A stretch of DNA of 64,000 nt from Xiphophorus maculatus (taxonomy: Eukaryota; Chordata; Actinopteri; Cyprinodontiformes; Poeciliidae): positions 1 through 64,000 of the forward strand of contig NC_036464.1 of assembly GCF_002775205.1 (NCBI RefSeq), read 5' to 3'. Positions 50,101 to 60,882 of this stretch are shown here, piece after piece. The notes under the pieces are model-generated. The model ran no database searches, was not told the origin of the DNA, and worked only from the letters and a program-made list of their open reading frames with translations. Position numbers and translations under genes: made by a program. Positions within the stretch are counted from its first letter, which is position 1. Each line of letters opens with the position of its first letter.

Positions 50101-51169
50101 CATCCCAACGAGATGTCAGATGTACAAAAAAGGCAACTCTTCCTGATTTAGGTTGCTGGATGCTCAGTTCTAATCAAAAAAGCTTTCAGGGTCTTTTATT
50201 GAACCTTTTTATACATTATTAGACATTAAAAAGTATAAATAAATTCATTTTTGTTAAGACAGTAAGCATTACATCTGCACGATGCAATGACCTCTATAGT
50301 ACAAATAAACAAATAATTCAACTCCTTTTTGTTAAATAAAACAACTAACATGATGCTATGCTCAGTTTTAATTAAAAAGCATTCACGGCCTCTTTTATGC
50401 AGTAGTAGAAATACATTAAAAATGCTAAAGAAAAACAATTCAATGTCTTGTTAAATAAGGTTACATCTGCATGACGCAGTGATCCCTATAGTGATAATAA
50501 AATGTTTTAATTTAAAAACTGCTTTACAGACCTTTTTATAGAATATTAGAAATCCATAAAAAATTGCAAACAAATAAATTCTTTTGTAAATAAGACGATA
50601 TCTTGTAATACATTTTAGTAAATTAAATTTAATATATTACGCATTTCGTACTATTTTGGATGGTTGTGGATGTGTGTATATCTAGTGGTTGACTCTTAAA
50701 TAAAGTATCTATCGATTAGGAGTATAATCAATATCTGGTCGGTGGTTTATAAGGTATTAATTGTGTTTTAATGACATTTTTAAGCAAAAATAAATGAAAA
50801 ATAAAAATAATAAAAACCTCTTTTAAGAAAACATTTCTTCACAGATATTTTCTCACCGAACAGGCTGTTGCTGAATCCGTCCCAGACGCATGTCGCCTGG
50901 CTCCAGATCCACCTGCCTTTGACGCACGACGCAAACGTGAAGTTTATCCCGATGACCGACACCAGAAAATCACTCAAACTTATGTTGACCAGCAGCAGAT
51001 TGGTGGGCGTGCGGAGCCTCTTGAACCTGCAGTAGAGCAAAATCACCGCCACGTTGTTGCAGAACCCGAACACTCCGATGGTTCCGATGGCGACCGCCAG
51101 AAGTTTGTAGGTTCCAGCCGCGAACAGGTATCTGTCCGCGCTTCTCTCGGTCTCGTTGGCCGGATTCAT
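41130..51169 (-). CDS. opn3: encephalopsin (opsin-3), complete, 4 exons
   Basis: Seven-helix, retinal-binding, non-visual opsin of the encephalopsin/TMT group, expressed in brain and other tissues. Exons in transcript order: 51169-50857, 47549-47230, 42740-42489, 41414-41130, all GT-AG, giving 389 residues. An N-glycosylation site NET is at residues 5-7. The conserved helix 3 cysteine is C94 (TCVWDG), and the DRY-equivalent is ERY (118-120) in [11 protein letters not shown]. The retinal-linking lysine is K279 (FFAKSS), followed by NPLIY at 285-289. The C-terminal tail has the OPN3 signature [20 protein letters not shown] and ends QVRPL. An in-frame ATG 57 bases upstream (51226) would add 19 residues; the downstream start was chosen for its similarity to family N-termini. 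It is tail to tail with KMO, as in human. Confidence 0.97.
41457..41935. mobile_element. family B MITE in OPN3 intron 3
   Basis: Starts AGAGGTGAGTAGAGAATCCA, has ATCAAATTATCAATCA, CATACAAGTAACAAAAAGTA and AAAACATGTTTATTTTTCAT, matching other copies. It begins 43 bases upstream of OPN3 exon 4. Confidence 0.7.
42900..43905. mobile_element. family I element in OPN3 intron 2
   Basis: Left end GTGGTTCAGGGGCCATTTGT resembles 8460-8510. Internal inverted TCAGAAATTTTCTAGAAAA words follow. Right end GGCAAAAAGTTTGGACACCC. Confidence 0.55.
45235..45890. mobile_element. family H element in OPN3 intron 2
   Basis: Starts near AAGTGGGACCTATTATGCTT, a common fish repeat word. It carries three GTTGCTAGGTAAC-type words (45651, 45682, 45713) and the end AAATGGAAGTACAAAAACAA, shared inverted with 22995-23300. 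Confidence 0.6.
47600..47733. mobile_element. small palindromic MITE
   Basis: Begins TCATCAAACTCAAGGTCCGG and ends AAAATGAGTTTGACACTTCT, an inverted pair. It lies 50 bases upstream of OPN3 exon 2. Confidence 0.65.
47778..48230. mobile_element. dispersed repeat, GGGGCAGCATGATGTAAAAT type
   Basis: GC-richer block in OPN3 intron 1 with CGAAGCCCCGCCTTGGGGTG. I know this type of segment as dispersed in fish genomes, but there is no second copy here, so the boundaries are guesses. Confidence 0.4.
48587..49072. mobile_element. family E MITE, intact ends
   Basis: Left TAGGGCTGCAACTAACGATT, right TTAATGGTTTCAGCCCTA. Flanks CTTTAAAA and ATTGAAAA match at 6 of 8 bases, a possible decayed 8-bp duplication. 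It lies in OPN3 intron 1. Confidence 0.75.
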
Positions 51170-51599
51170 CGCGGGGACGCAAACTTGGTTTCCAGCATTG
51201 TGAGGCGCACGAGAGGCAAGTGGCAAGGTGCGCTCGCTGAGCAGCCGCGCGCGCGCCGCTCATTCAAACGGACAAGCAGCGCGAGCGCTCTTGAATGAAA
51301 CTGGGTCAATGTGACGAAGTCAAGGTGGACCAGGCGGGAGTGTTTCCTTTCCGCGATACCTTTCAAATTAAAGCGCAGCGTTTGACCCACATGCTGTGTG
51401 ACGTCACAAAGGTGTTACAGTGTCGACAGTTTAACTTAAATGATTCAAATCTTCCTGCAAAGATGCAGAAATCAATGTTTGTGAAGTTACACAATAAAAA
51501 GTTTACTGTAATATTTTTGGGTTTTTTAGCCCGTTATAAAGGGAAAAAACTGTTGGTGTTCATTTTTCAAAGTTATCATGTTATTCATACATTTACAAA

Positions 51600-52025
51600 T
51601 GTTTAATTCACAAACTAAATATTTAGCGTTCAAATTAAATATTTAATTAGAAATCTAAGTATTTAGTTAGCTTACAAACTAAATATTTAGCTTTCAAATT
51701 AAATATTTAGTAAGCTAAGTATTTAGTTTGTAAACAATTTTTTTAGCTTTTAAATTAATCTGTAGTTCTTAAATAAATATTTAGTTTAGTCACTAAAGAT
51801 TTAGATTCTTAACTAATGATTTATTTGAAGGCTAAATATTTAGTTTACAAAAGAAATATTTAGCTTTCAAATTATATATTTAGATAGGAAGCTAAACATC
51901 TAGTTAGGAAACCATATATTTAATTTTCTAGTTTCATAACTAGCTAAATACTTAGCTTTCAAACTAAATATTTAGTTTATGAACTAAATATTTATTTTGC
52001 AAAGTAAATTTTAAATTCTAAACTA
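51600..52025. repeat. palindromic minisatellite, AACTAAATATTTAG unit
   Basis: About 20 imperfect copies of TAAATATTTAG with alternating TTTGTAAACT or CTTTCAAATT spacers. The core is self-complementary. Confidence 0.8.
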
Positions 52026-54027
52026 AATATTTCAGAGAAAACTAGAGAACATCTGAAGAAAGTTTTTTTTATTACAGAAATTATATAAACCATTTAAGAG
52101 ATGAAGAGCGGCAGCATCATGCTGGAGTGACTCTGTTACCTTCTGATTTGTTTGTTTTGTACCTTTTTTCATATTTGTTTTGGTCGGAGCGTTGTTCCCT
52201 CTGGTTTTGGATGCTGTGCACCAGGGCAAAGTTTTGCTCCTACTTTTTAACTTTCGGATAATTGTTAGGTTGCGTAACCATGGCAACAACTTATTATAGC
52301 TTTCTTTTTTTTTTTGCAACAGGGCAGCTGACTAGTACGTCAGCAGCTCAAATATTACCTGAACTACAAACCCTAAATCCCAGAGGAGCGTGAAAGCCGG
52401 TTTCATGGATCATCGGGTCCCAGAATCCGTTTCTCTGCTCATCTTTCTAACCACTGGACCAGGAAGTGACCTACTAATATGATGCTATGAATTGAGCAGC
52501 AAAAGCAAATGAGGTGGATTAGCATTGCTTGATGATGGTGTCATTCAGGACATGTTGCTCGGAGATATTTCCTCTACTGCCTGGAAATTGAACCGTTAGC
52601 ATGTCAGTCATGTGACTATCGTAGAGCAACAGTCTTCAGTCAGAGGCATCTTCTGAGTCGTTGTAAGACTGACTGCTACCAGAGATCCATCACAGTCCAC
52701 AGCTTTTTGGATGAACAAAGTATTTCTGATTTGATTTGATTCGCAAACAGACGAATCAAATCAGTGGACAAGATTTAACTGGTTGTGTCAGTTTCATTAA
52801 TCTCTCGATGTATTTTATTAGTTAGCATAAAATGCTGTTTACACCTCAGTATTTATTATTTTTACTTTAAATTCAGGCAGCATCGGTCGTCTTCCGTTTC
52901 TGACTTGAAACCGTGAAACTGATGAGAACTCGAGCGTCTTCATTTATCAGGCCGTAGCTCCATTTTCTACTTTTGTTCCCAATAAAGACGTAATCACAGC
53001 CCACATAATGGGCTTTAAGCGTTTAATTACATGTACCACTTTAACTGCAGGACCGTCTGGGACACTTCAGATACAATTAAAAGTTAATTCATTAACATCC
53101 AGCGCATTTCACAGATGTTTGGACTTGTGTTTTACAGCCAGTCCAGGTGCAATATGTGTTTTTTTCATACTCATCATCTCCCTGGAGCTTCTTCTCTTTA
53201 CATGGAAGAGTTTAGCCGTGGAGTTTAATTACCGTAATTAACTTATGGAAGAATAATGGGGGACTCAGAGCTGGAAGAGGCTGTTGAAACTGTGTCTCTG
53301 TGATGACATTAGTTACTTTACTGTAAAAATATTTCAAGTATGGATACAAGCATAAAAATATGCATTCTCACCCTCATGTTGTTTGTCATTTTTTCCATTA
53401 GTCACTTGAATTTCAAAATGGACGCCCAACTTCAGCCTTTTAAACCAATAAAATGTTTCCTATTTTTATGACTTGTATAAACTTTTGATCCCGTTAAAAA
53501 CACGGTTCTACATGGTTCAAAGTACGTAGACTATGATTTGACTCCAAACATGTTAATCTAAATGGTGACTTTAGTGCAAAAATTTCTTTTTCATGACATA
53601 TATTGTGGCCATGTTGGAAAACCAAATAATTATCAGTAAATATGATTTCTATGGATCCAATTATGTAATATTTGACACCAAAAGTAATTATCTGTAAAAT
53701 AATTACGACTAATGGTGACGTTCAGGACATGTTGCAGTGAACTACAATAAATATTGGCAGTTTTAGTGCAAAACAACATTTTCCTTGATGACAATGGCGG
53801 CCATCTTGAATTTTTCAAAGAAGAATGCCTCTGAGATTTTGCTGAAATATTGCATTTTCTGATATTCTACATGTGCTGACAACAACTTAACCCTCCTGAT
53901 TTTCTGACATTTTCCCGTTCGTCCGTCGCCTCATGTTGTTCAGAGAGAAACGTGTCACAGCGACATTGTTGGTGTGTGACCCCATTTCTCTGTGCCTACA
54001 GGTGGGTTAGAAATAGCAAATCTTCCT

Positions 54028-54030
<3 letters not shown>

Positions 54031-54068
<38 letters not shown>

Positions 54069-54079
54069 ACACACACACA
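54031..54079. repeat. (CA)n microsatellite
   Basis: CA dinucleotides with two CG interruptions. Confidence 0.95.
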
Positions 54080-54129
54080 GAGGCAGCAGATAAAAGAGCG
54101 GGTGGGAAATGTTTTAATTATGCTGCTCT

Positions 54130-54340
54130 GACTCACTCTGGCGCGGCTCATTCTCCGTTGAAGGCTTTTCGCTGACGGTTCAGACGAGGCGCCGCACGGA
54201 TTTACGTTCTGCTGACGCGTCGTTTTCCACCAAGGGCGCTCAGAACGATTCGCCGCCGCCGCCGCACTACGCTGCTCTGACACGGACCGGGCTTTAACTG
54301 AGCCACTGCAGCACAGAGAGGAGCTGACAGGAGACCAGCA
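54130..54340. promoter_or_regulatory. CpG-rich patch
   Basis: About 200 bases dense in CG (GACGAGGCGCCGCACGG, CGCCGCCGCCGCACTACGC) in AT-rich surroundings. It could be an unmethylated island, an alternative promoter, or a non-coding first exon of a gene outside the window. No splice donor or ORF is convincing. Confidence 0.4.
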
Positions 54341-54344
54341 GTTA

Positions 54345-54705
54345 GAGCAGGCATCCAACCAAACAACCAACCATCCAACATTCATCCAACCAACCAAAGA
54401 AACATCCAACCAAACATCCAACCAACCATCCAACTAACCAAACATCCAACCGTTCATCCAACTAAACAAACATCCAACCAAACATCCAACTAACCAACCA
54501 TCCAACCGTTCATCCAACCAACCAAAGAAATATCCAACCAAACATCCAACTAACCAACCAACCGTTCATCCAACCAACCAAAAAAACATCCAACCAACCA
54601 TCCAACTAACCAAACATCCAAAGAAACATCCAACCAAACATCCAACCAACCATTTCTCCAGCCATATATTCCACCAACCAACTAGCCATCCGTCCGTTTG
54701 TCCGT
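54345..54705. repeat. minisatellite of CATCCAACCAAC units
   Basis: More than 25 variants of CATCCAACCAAACATCCAAC, pyrimidine/purine asymmetric, directly after the CpG-rich patch. Confidence 0.9.
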
Positions 54706-55859
54706 CCGTCTTTTACTAAATTTTATTCTCTCTTTTCCGTCCATCCTCTTTCTCTGCGTCACGTTCTGATTATCTTTAGATATTTCTCCTGTGATAGTTG
54801 GAACAAAGTTTTCCATATAATATGAAAAAAGCAAAGAGATTACTGGTGTTAAAAACAAACATTTTCTTTTTTAACTAGTCCATCTGATCGACAGATTTCT
54901 CTCTGAGCTTTTCTTCTTCAGCTCAGTTTTCAAATGGTTGCTTTTTCTGAGCCTCTGAGTTTTAAATGTTGCTCACTTGTTGTTTCCTGTAATTTCTAAT
55001 CAAATGTCACTTCCTGGTATCGTACAGCCCTTCAGTATGCATGCAAATAACCCACCGCTGCTGCACCCCGCTACCCCAGAGATGCAATTATTGTTATATT
55101 AAAGTCACTGTACTGGGAGTTGCCTGTGTAATGAATATTTAAGTAGCTTTTCACTGTCACAAACCTCCGCTCCGCCGCCATGACAGCCCTCTAATAAGCC
55201 AGCCCTGCCATCAGACATCTAATTATCATCACTGATATGTGTTTCCTGGTTCTCTGCTGAGGATTCGCAGTTAAACACCATCCTGTCTCTTTGTTAGATG
55301 AATGGTGTGGGGCTCCAAACAGGCTGTGAAATTAAAGCTCACTTAGTTAAACACATAGTGTCACAGCTGCAGGCAAAATAAGATGGACTAGATGGCGTTT
55401 AAATTCTAATTGGAAGGCAATTTAAGTCAAAAGCGTTTGTGGCAGAGTGAATATAAACAAGCAGTTAAAGATGTGGGTGAGGGAGTTTGAGACCGACAGA
55501 GTGATTTAGATTATTTTGTTTTTACAAATGAAGTAAAATAAATGTTATCACATTTAGATGCTTTTGTATCTTAACTAATTTCTTAGTACAGAAAACATGC
55601 AGTAGGTCATAAAACAAATTTTCTTTTAACAGAATATTATGCTAACAACATTAATATTAACAAAAAAATTTAATTCTCGATTATTTTCATCTAGCAAACT
55701 GAAAACATAAAACATCCTGTTTTAACAGTTACTCGTGGATCAACAGCAACATTTAGAGGACAAAACGCTACTTGCCTCGACAGCACCGAGTTTATATAGA
55801 AGCGCACAAAACACCGCTTTTATTTTGATAGTCCACTTCCGCTTATCAGCAATCTAACT

Positions 55860-56210
55860 TGGATAGCAGCTAAATATTTAGCTTCTACCTAAATATTTGT
55901 TTAGCGAGCAAAATATATGGCTAGCAACTTACATTTAGCTTGTTGCTAACTAGATATGTAGCTTGCTAGCTACATATTAGCAAGGTAACTATTTAGTTTT
56001 AAAATTATTTCATTTGGAAACTAAATATATAATTTGTAGCTAAATATTTAGATTATAAACCAGATTTATAGTTTGCAAATAAAATATTTAGCTTCCTAAC
56101 TAAATATTTAATTTTCAAGCTAAATATTTTGTTTGTAAACTAAATATTTAGCTTGTGAATTAAATATTCACAAGCTACTGTAAATATATATTAATATATA
56201 TTAAATATTT
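55860..56210. repeat. second TAAATATTTAG minisatellite tract
   Basis: Many imperfect copies of GCTAAATATTTAG and TTGTAAACTAAATATTTAG, the same unit as 51600-52025 but 3.8 kb away. Confidence 0.75.
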
Positions 56211-57011
56211 TGTTAGAAACTGTGATGTTTATAAATGTAGGAATAACATGATGAAACTATGACTTTGAAAAATGAACACCCAAATTATTTCTTTTAATTT
56301 TTTTATAGTGTAACTTTTCTACCAGCTACTAAATAATGGGGTGTCCTTAGTTTTTCATTGACAACATTTCCCTTTTTGTGGTACCCGTATTAAATGTGCT
56401 GCTAACACATTAGAAATGTTGGATTTATTCATTCTCACGATAAAAAGTGAAATGTTTTTCATTTTCCAAGGCTGAAGTGAATCAGTAACAACAACATGCA
56501 GGCTGACAACTGCTGACATTCCAGGTCCATCTTTAAATCATCGTGTAATGATTCAGTTACGTTACTTTTGTTTACGTCAGCCCAGAGCAAACCAGCGACC
56601 CCGTTTCTCCGTGGCTCGGCAGACAGGACATTGTGCAGGCATGTGAAAAACATTTCATTTGGCTATCATTTTATAACCCTGAGCCAAGCATTTTCAAGCA
56701 GCGGGTCATCCATTCTGTTCAGGCAACCTGGGATATGTGAAACAAAAGAAAACGAACCACAGAGATTTCCTCAAGTAAAAACAGGCTGGAAGGAGAAACA
56801 TTCCTTTGCAGTGAAATGTGAGCTGTGTGAGTGGGACTTTAAACGTGACTGGTTAAATCAGAATACAATCACATTTATTTATTTCTGAATGCAGAAAAGG
56901 TTTAAAGAAAAAAAACCCTCTGTTGGCACTTAAAATGTCATTTTTAAGACAAAAACTCAGCATGATATCGTCATACTCACAGATAACTAATAAGCATCTT
57001 TACAGTGGAAA

Positions 57012-57013
<2 letters not shown>

Positions 57014-57043
<30 letters not shown>
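57014..57043. repeat. (GT)n microsatellite
   Basis: Fifteen GT dinucleotides. Confidence 0.95.
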
Positions 57044-57045
<2 letters not shown>

Positions 57046-57047
57046 TA

Positions 57048-57395
57048 TTTCACTTTGTAAAATCTAACCAAAGTATTTTTCATTTAGTTCTATTAGTTCA
57101 CTTGAAATAAAACAAAACTAACTAACAAGTAACTTTACAGATATGATCTTGTTTTAAGTATAAAATCCTTATTATTGATTTTTACAAATTTTATTCTATT
57201 GGCTTATTATTTCACTTATAAGAAGGCAAAACTTATTTTAAGCGAAATAATCTGCCAATAGAACAGGAACTTCTTTCTCAGTTTTAAGGAATAATTTACT
57301 TAAAACAAGCTCCTATATCTTACTAAAAGGTTACTTTCATGCTAATTTTGTTTTATTTTAAGTGAACTAATAGAATTAGACCCCAAATACTTCCA
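57048..57395. mobile_element. family A MITE, diverged copy
   Basis: The left TTCACTTGAAATAAAACAAA and right TTTTATTTTAAGTGAACTAA halves are inverse, with TTAAAACAAGCTCCTATATC inside, as in other family A copies. Confidence 0.7.
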
Positions 57396-58127
57396 AATTC
57401 ATTTTACTCTCTTAAAGATGAATTTCTACATTTCTAAAAAGATTAAACAGTCTTGAAATAAGTTCCTTTTTCTTCCAGGTCCATCTTTAAATGATCGTAT
57501 AATGATTCTGGCCCTCGTGAACAGCAAACATTTGAACTGATTTCCCAGTGAGAGCTTAGCGTAAAAGCCTCTTGAATTACATTTGGACCACATTCATGGC
57601 CGTCACAACCGGCGGCTGCTCCGTTCTCCAAATGACAAAAACAAACATTGTGCCAGCTCCTCTAAATGGCTGCCTGCCACATCGGCGCCACTCTGCATGG
57701 GATTAACGGAGCAGATGATGTAAACTTTGGAAGTGGATGAAGCTGAAACATACAGATTTATGTATAAATTTCCCCCATTTTATTGCAGCTAATATTTTTT
57801 TAATCCCTTTTTAATTGAGAGCAGAATGTAAATTTGTTCTGCGTTTGTTGTGGAAACATTTGATCCTGATTCTAGCTGTGATGAGACTGTCACTCCTCTT
57901 CACTGTCACTGCAGAGTGTCTTTGAGAATTAGCCGAAGGAGCTCAGCTGTCAGTCTGAATTAAAACTTTCCCAGTGCCTGATCTGTGCTGCATCTGTCGT
58001 TGACGTGTGAAAGTTGCAGCCAAGGTTATTCCAGATGTGAGCAAAAGATTCAGCAAGTTGCTGGAGAAGTTTTCTCCATGCAGAGCTCAAAGTGACTCAA
58101 ATCACTTTTTTTGCCGTAATGCCTGAG

Positions 58128-58625
58128 TTGGGTCGTAACTAGTTACATTTACTTGAGTAACCCTTTTGAAAAAATTTACTTTTATGAGTATTTTTACTCC
58201 GCTGTACTTTTTACTTGAGTAATTTTATTTTTAAGTATCTCTACTCGTGAGTAAAACTTCTGGATTCTCTACTCTCTAACATGTTTTAACCGAAAGTCCA
58301 CCAGACACACACCTGCAGTTTTTGTTAAAATTTCATTGAAAGGAACTGATTTGGTAAAATATTTATTTTGCCTGATTTCTTTTTTTTTTTTAATTCTTTG
58401 TTATTTATCTGAATTGTTGTAATTTTCATACTTAAAATTTTCACTTAACTTAATATTTTGGTCCATCTACTGATGTTATTTTAAAATGTTTAATAATTTG
58501 ATCAGTTACTCAGTACTTGAGTAGACTTTTTACTTGAGTCATTTCTTGAACGGCTACTTTTTACTTTGACTTGAGTAAAAATATGTTGAAGTAGTTCTAC
58601 TCTTACTTGAGTACCTGTATCTTAT
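58128..58625. mobile_element. family B MITE, inverted copy
   Basis: GTAACTAGTTACATTTACTT at the left and TACTCTTACTTGAGTACCTG at the right. Contains the reverse complement of the ATCAAATTATTAAACATTTTA region. Confidence 0.75.
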
Positions 58626-58626
58626 C

Positions 58627-59062
58627 TTTTCATGATAGTCTGAACAACACAAATCGCACTTGTGTTTATTAGATATGTGGTTCTAAATCCGATACTATCT
58701 GATCTTTTCAAAAGTAATCGGAGTCTGTGCGGCCAGGCCGCATTCATCCGACCTGAACGTCATTGATACTCGACAGACGTCACTATTCTGCGTCCTGATA
58801 CGCGCAAGCGGGAAGGAAAACAACAACCATGGCGGACGACAAAGTGGATTAAGTTGTTAATGTGCTGGCTGCGGACGGACAACAACTTTAAAACCGTAAG
58901 CTTTGCTCCACCATTAGCATCTATGTTTACTTCCGTAAACACTGAGCACTTCTTCTTCTTCTTCTTCTTCTTTTTTATGGCGGTTGGGAAAACGTCGAGC
59001 TCGCTCTCTATGTGTGACGTAACTGCGCCTTCCACTGCGCATGCGGACATGACGCTATAATC
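58627..59062. mobile_element. family D element, partial copy with a CTT microsatellite
   Basis: Shares ACAACAACCATGGCGGACGA-type and CAGACGTCACTATTCTGCGTC-type blocks (inverse orientation) with 14771-15330. It contains (CTT)n at 58949-58973. Confidence 0.7.
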
Positions 59063-59094
59063 AAATTAGTTCATTTGACTAGAAAGCTTAGGTC

Positions 59095-59152
59095 CGTCTG
59101 GTCCATCTACTGATGGACCAGACGAATTGGAAGGTAAAGACCTTCCAATTCG
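59095..59152. repeat. two abutting perfect hairpins
   Basis: 13-bp arms 59095-59107/59112-59124 (CGTCTGGTCCATC and complement, 4-base loop) and 13-bp arms 59123-59135/59140-59152 (CGAATTGGAAGGT and complement, 4-base loop). The second begins within the last two bases of the first. Confidence 0.9.
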
Positions 59153-59746
59153 CAATTATGCCCTATTTTTATTGGTCTGTCAGAAACAGTCCCAATATGT
59201 GACAAAATGTTAAATGAATACTTAATGTAGCTTCACCAGGGCTTAATAGTTTTTGGTTTTTCAATTTAGTTTTGTTTTAGTTCATTGTGATTTTTTTTGT
59301 TTGAGTGTGTTTGCCAGTTCTTATTAGCTATTATTTGTTTAAAATTGTTTAGTGTAGTGTAGTTTTTTTATTACTTATAGTATTAGTAGTTTTAGTTTTT
59401 TCATACTTTGATTCTTTTTTAGGTGCAAAATTCAAAAAGTAAAAGTCTTTTGATTATGTATGCACCGATTGGGTAATGAATACTCATCAGAAGATACCAT
59501 TCAAACAATGAATTCAATTGTTGAAAAACCAACTATTAAGGAAGAATAATTAACATTAACTTTGGACAAAAAGTTTGGCTCCTTCTTCCTTAAAGTCCAC
59601 GGATCTCTGGCAGGCGGACTGCGGCTGGAGGAAGTGAAACCACGACACTGCGCGTTGCCGTCACAGATCACAGAGTTTAATTCCACACAAAATAACGCAT
59701 GAATCAATTAACAAAGCTGCAGAGATATAGAGATATATTCATTACC

Positions 59747-60720
59747 TGTAACAGGAAAAAATAGAAAAAAGAAACACAAAGAAAACAAGGGGGTTGGGGG
59801 CAAAGACGCGTCTTTGGAGAAAGCTTTTTATGCCAAAAGCAAAACAGTGGTAGCATTCTGAATTTTTAACGTTTACATGAAGTTTTATACTGAGTGGGCG
59901 TTTCTTCAATTTAATATATTCAACTAAGGCGTTCCGCTCTTTAACCAATTAGAAACTCCCGTAGGAACTACAGGAAACTTGAGAAGTCTCCCAATTTACA
60001 ACGAAGTTCCAAAGGCGTCTGGTTTCTATCGAGAGACAAAGGCGGACCAGTTAATCTTGGACGATACCAGGTACGAATGTCCCCGGCGCCGAGAGTCTTA
60101 AGATAAGATTTCGCAGACACCCATAAATCTGACGTCTCTTCCATTATCTCTCCTAACGTTCTCGAAGAGACTTGCATCTGGTAATTTTCAAAAAATGTTA
60201 TCTTTACAAACCCCAGTTTTGCTTTTGCACATTCAGCCCCCCAAAAGATTAAGTTCTGCCAAAATAATACATAAAATCCACAGGACAAAATAAAGTATAA
60301 TTCCTGAGCCATTTTCTAATAGTAAAAAACATTTTCATTCAAACAATTTCCATTTGCTTCTAATATCGTCACAGATAATACAGTTTTCAAATACATTCAT
60401 CCTTTAATAATTTGTAAATGAGATAATACAATCTTCAGTAAACATGGTATTAATACTTAGAAGTTAAATGTTACGGGGTTTCAATTTTCTATTTTGCATT
60501 AGTTTTACACCATCGCAGATGCTGGCCTCCAGCAGTTCTCCCCAACTGCCTGCAAGAATGTTAATTTATGCTTCTGTGTTCTGGCCGGGCTGCGCCCCAT
60601 TTAGTGATCTGCATTCTAACCCCTGTCTGTCCGGTTTAAAACAAGAGTATCAAACCTACCCTTTTACACATGCATAAAATTAACTGCATTAAGCACCAAA
60701 ATCAATAATTTTCCTCGACA
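59747..60720 (-). mobile_element. 3' LTR
   Basis: Bounded by the polypurine tract on one side. It starts TGTCGAGG on the minus strand and can be closed at TGTTACA, giving TGT...ACA ends and 974 bp. It contains TATAAAA (59883-59889), a weak poly(A) signal CATAAA (59827-59832) and a GT-rich segment downstream (TTGTTTTCTTTGTGTTTC). The U3 edge is firm; the outer edge is inferred. Confidence 0.7.
59883..59889 (-). promoter_or_regulatory. LTR TATA box
   Basis: TATAAAA on the minus strand. Transcription would start near 59855 and run toward OPN3. Confidence 0.55.
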
Positions 60721-60734
60721 GTCCCCGTTTTGAG
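60721..60734 (-). other. retroviral polypurine tract (plus-strand primer)
   Basis: On the minus strand AAAACGGGGAC lies directly before the TG of the LTR. A near-identical AAAACGGGGACTG is found at the env stop (about 60870-60883). An inverted repeat GAGGTCTC/GAGACCTC directly precedes the tract. Confidence 0.7.
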
Positions 60735-60882
60735 GTCTCAATTAAGAGACCTCACAAAAATTAATAAAGCCTTCTAATAGAGGACCAAAAACTATGCATT
60801 ATACTACTAAAGAATAAAAACCCAAAAATCAAAAATAAAAAACTCAAAAAAGAGAGACCTGAATATATAACAGTCCCCGTTT

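Larger units (their letters stand above)
51170..59746. other. 8.6 kb upstream of OPN3 with no recognised protein gene
   Basis: Contains, from left to right: a short GC-richer OPN3-proximal part (to about 51300), a TAAATATTTAG minisatellite (51600-52025), an X-box at 52274-52287, ordinary sequence to 54000, a CA microsatellite, a CpG-rich patch (54130-54340), a CCAAC minisatellite (54345-54705), repeat-poor sequence 54900-55500, a second TAAATATTTAG tract (55860-56210), family A, B and D elements, paired hairpins at 59095-59152, then AT-rich DNA up to the LTR. No ORF here looks real. Confidence 0.55.

Noticed and set aside
51170..51226. 19-residue N-terminal extension of OPN3
   Set aside because: In frame and possible, but the added residues look like 5' UTR and the downstream ATG fits family N-termini better; not adopted.
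53996..54433. 145-codon minus-strand frame
   Set aside because: Made of the CA microsatellite (VCVCVC) and the CCAAC minisatellite (GWLDVWLDV) joined by the CpG patch.
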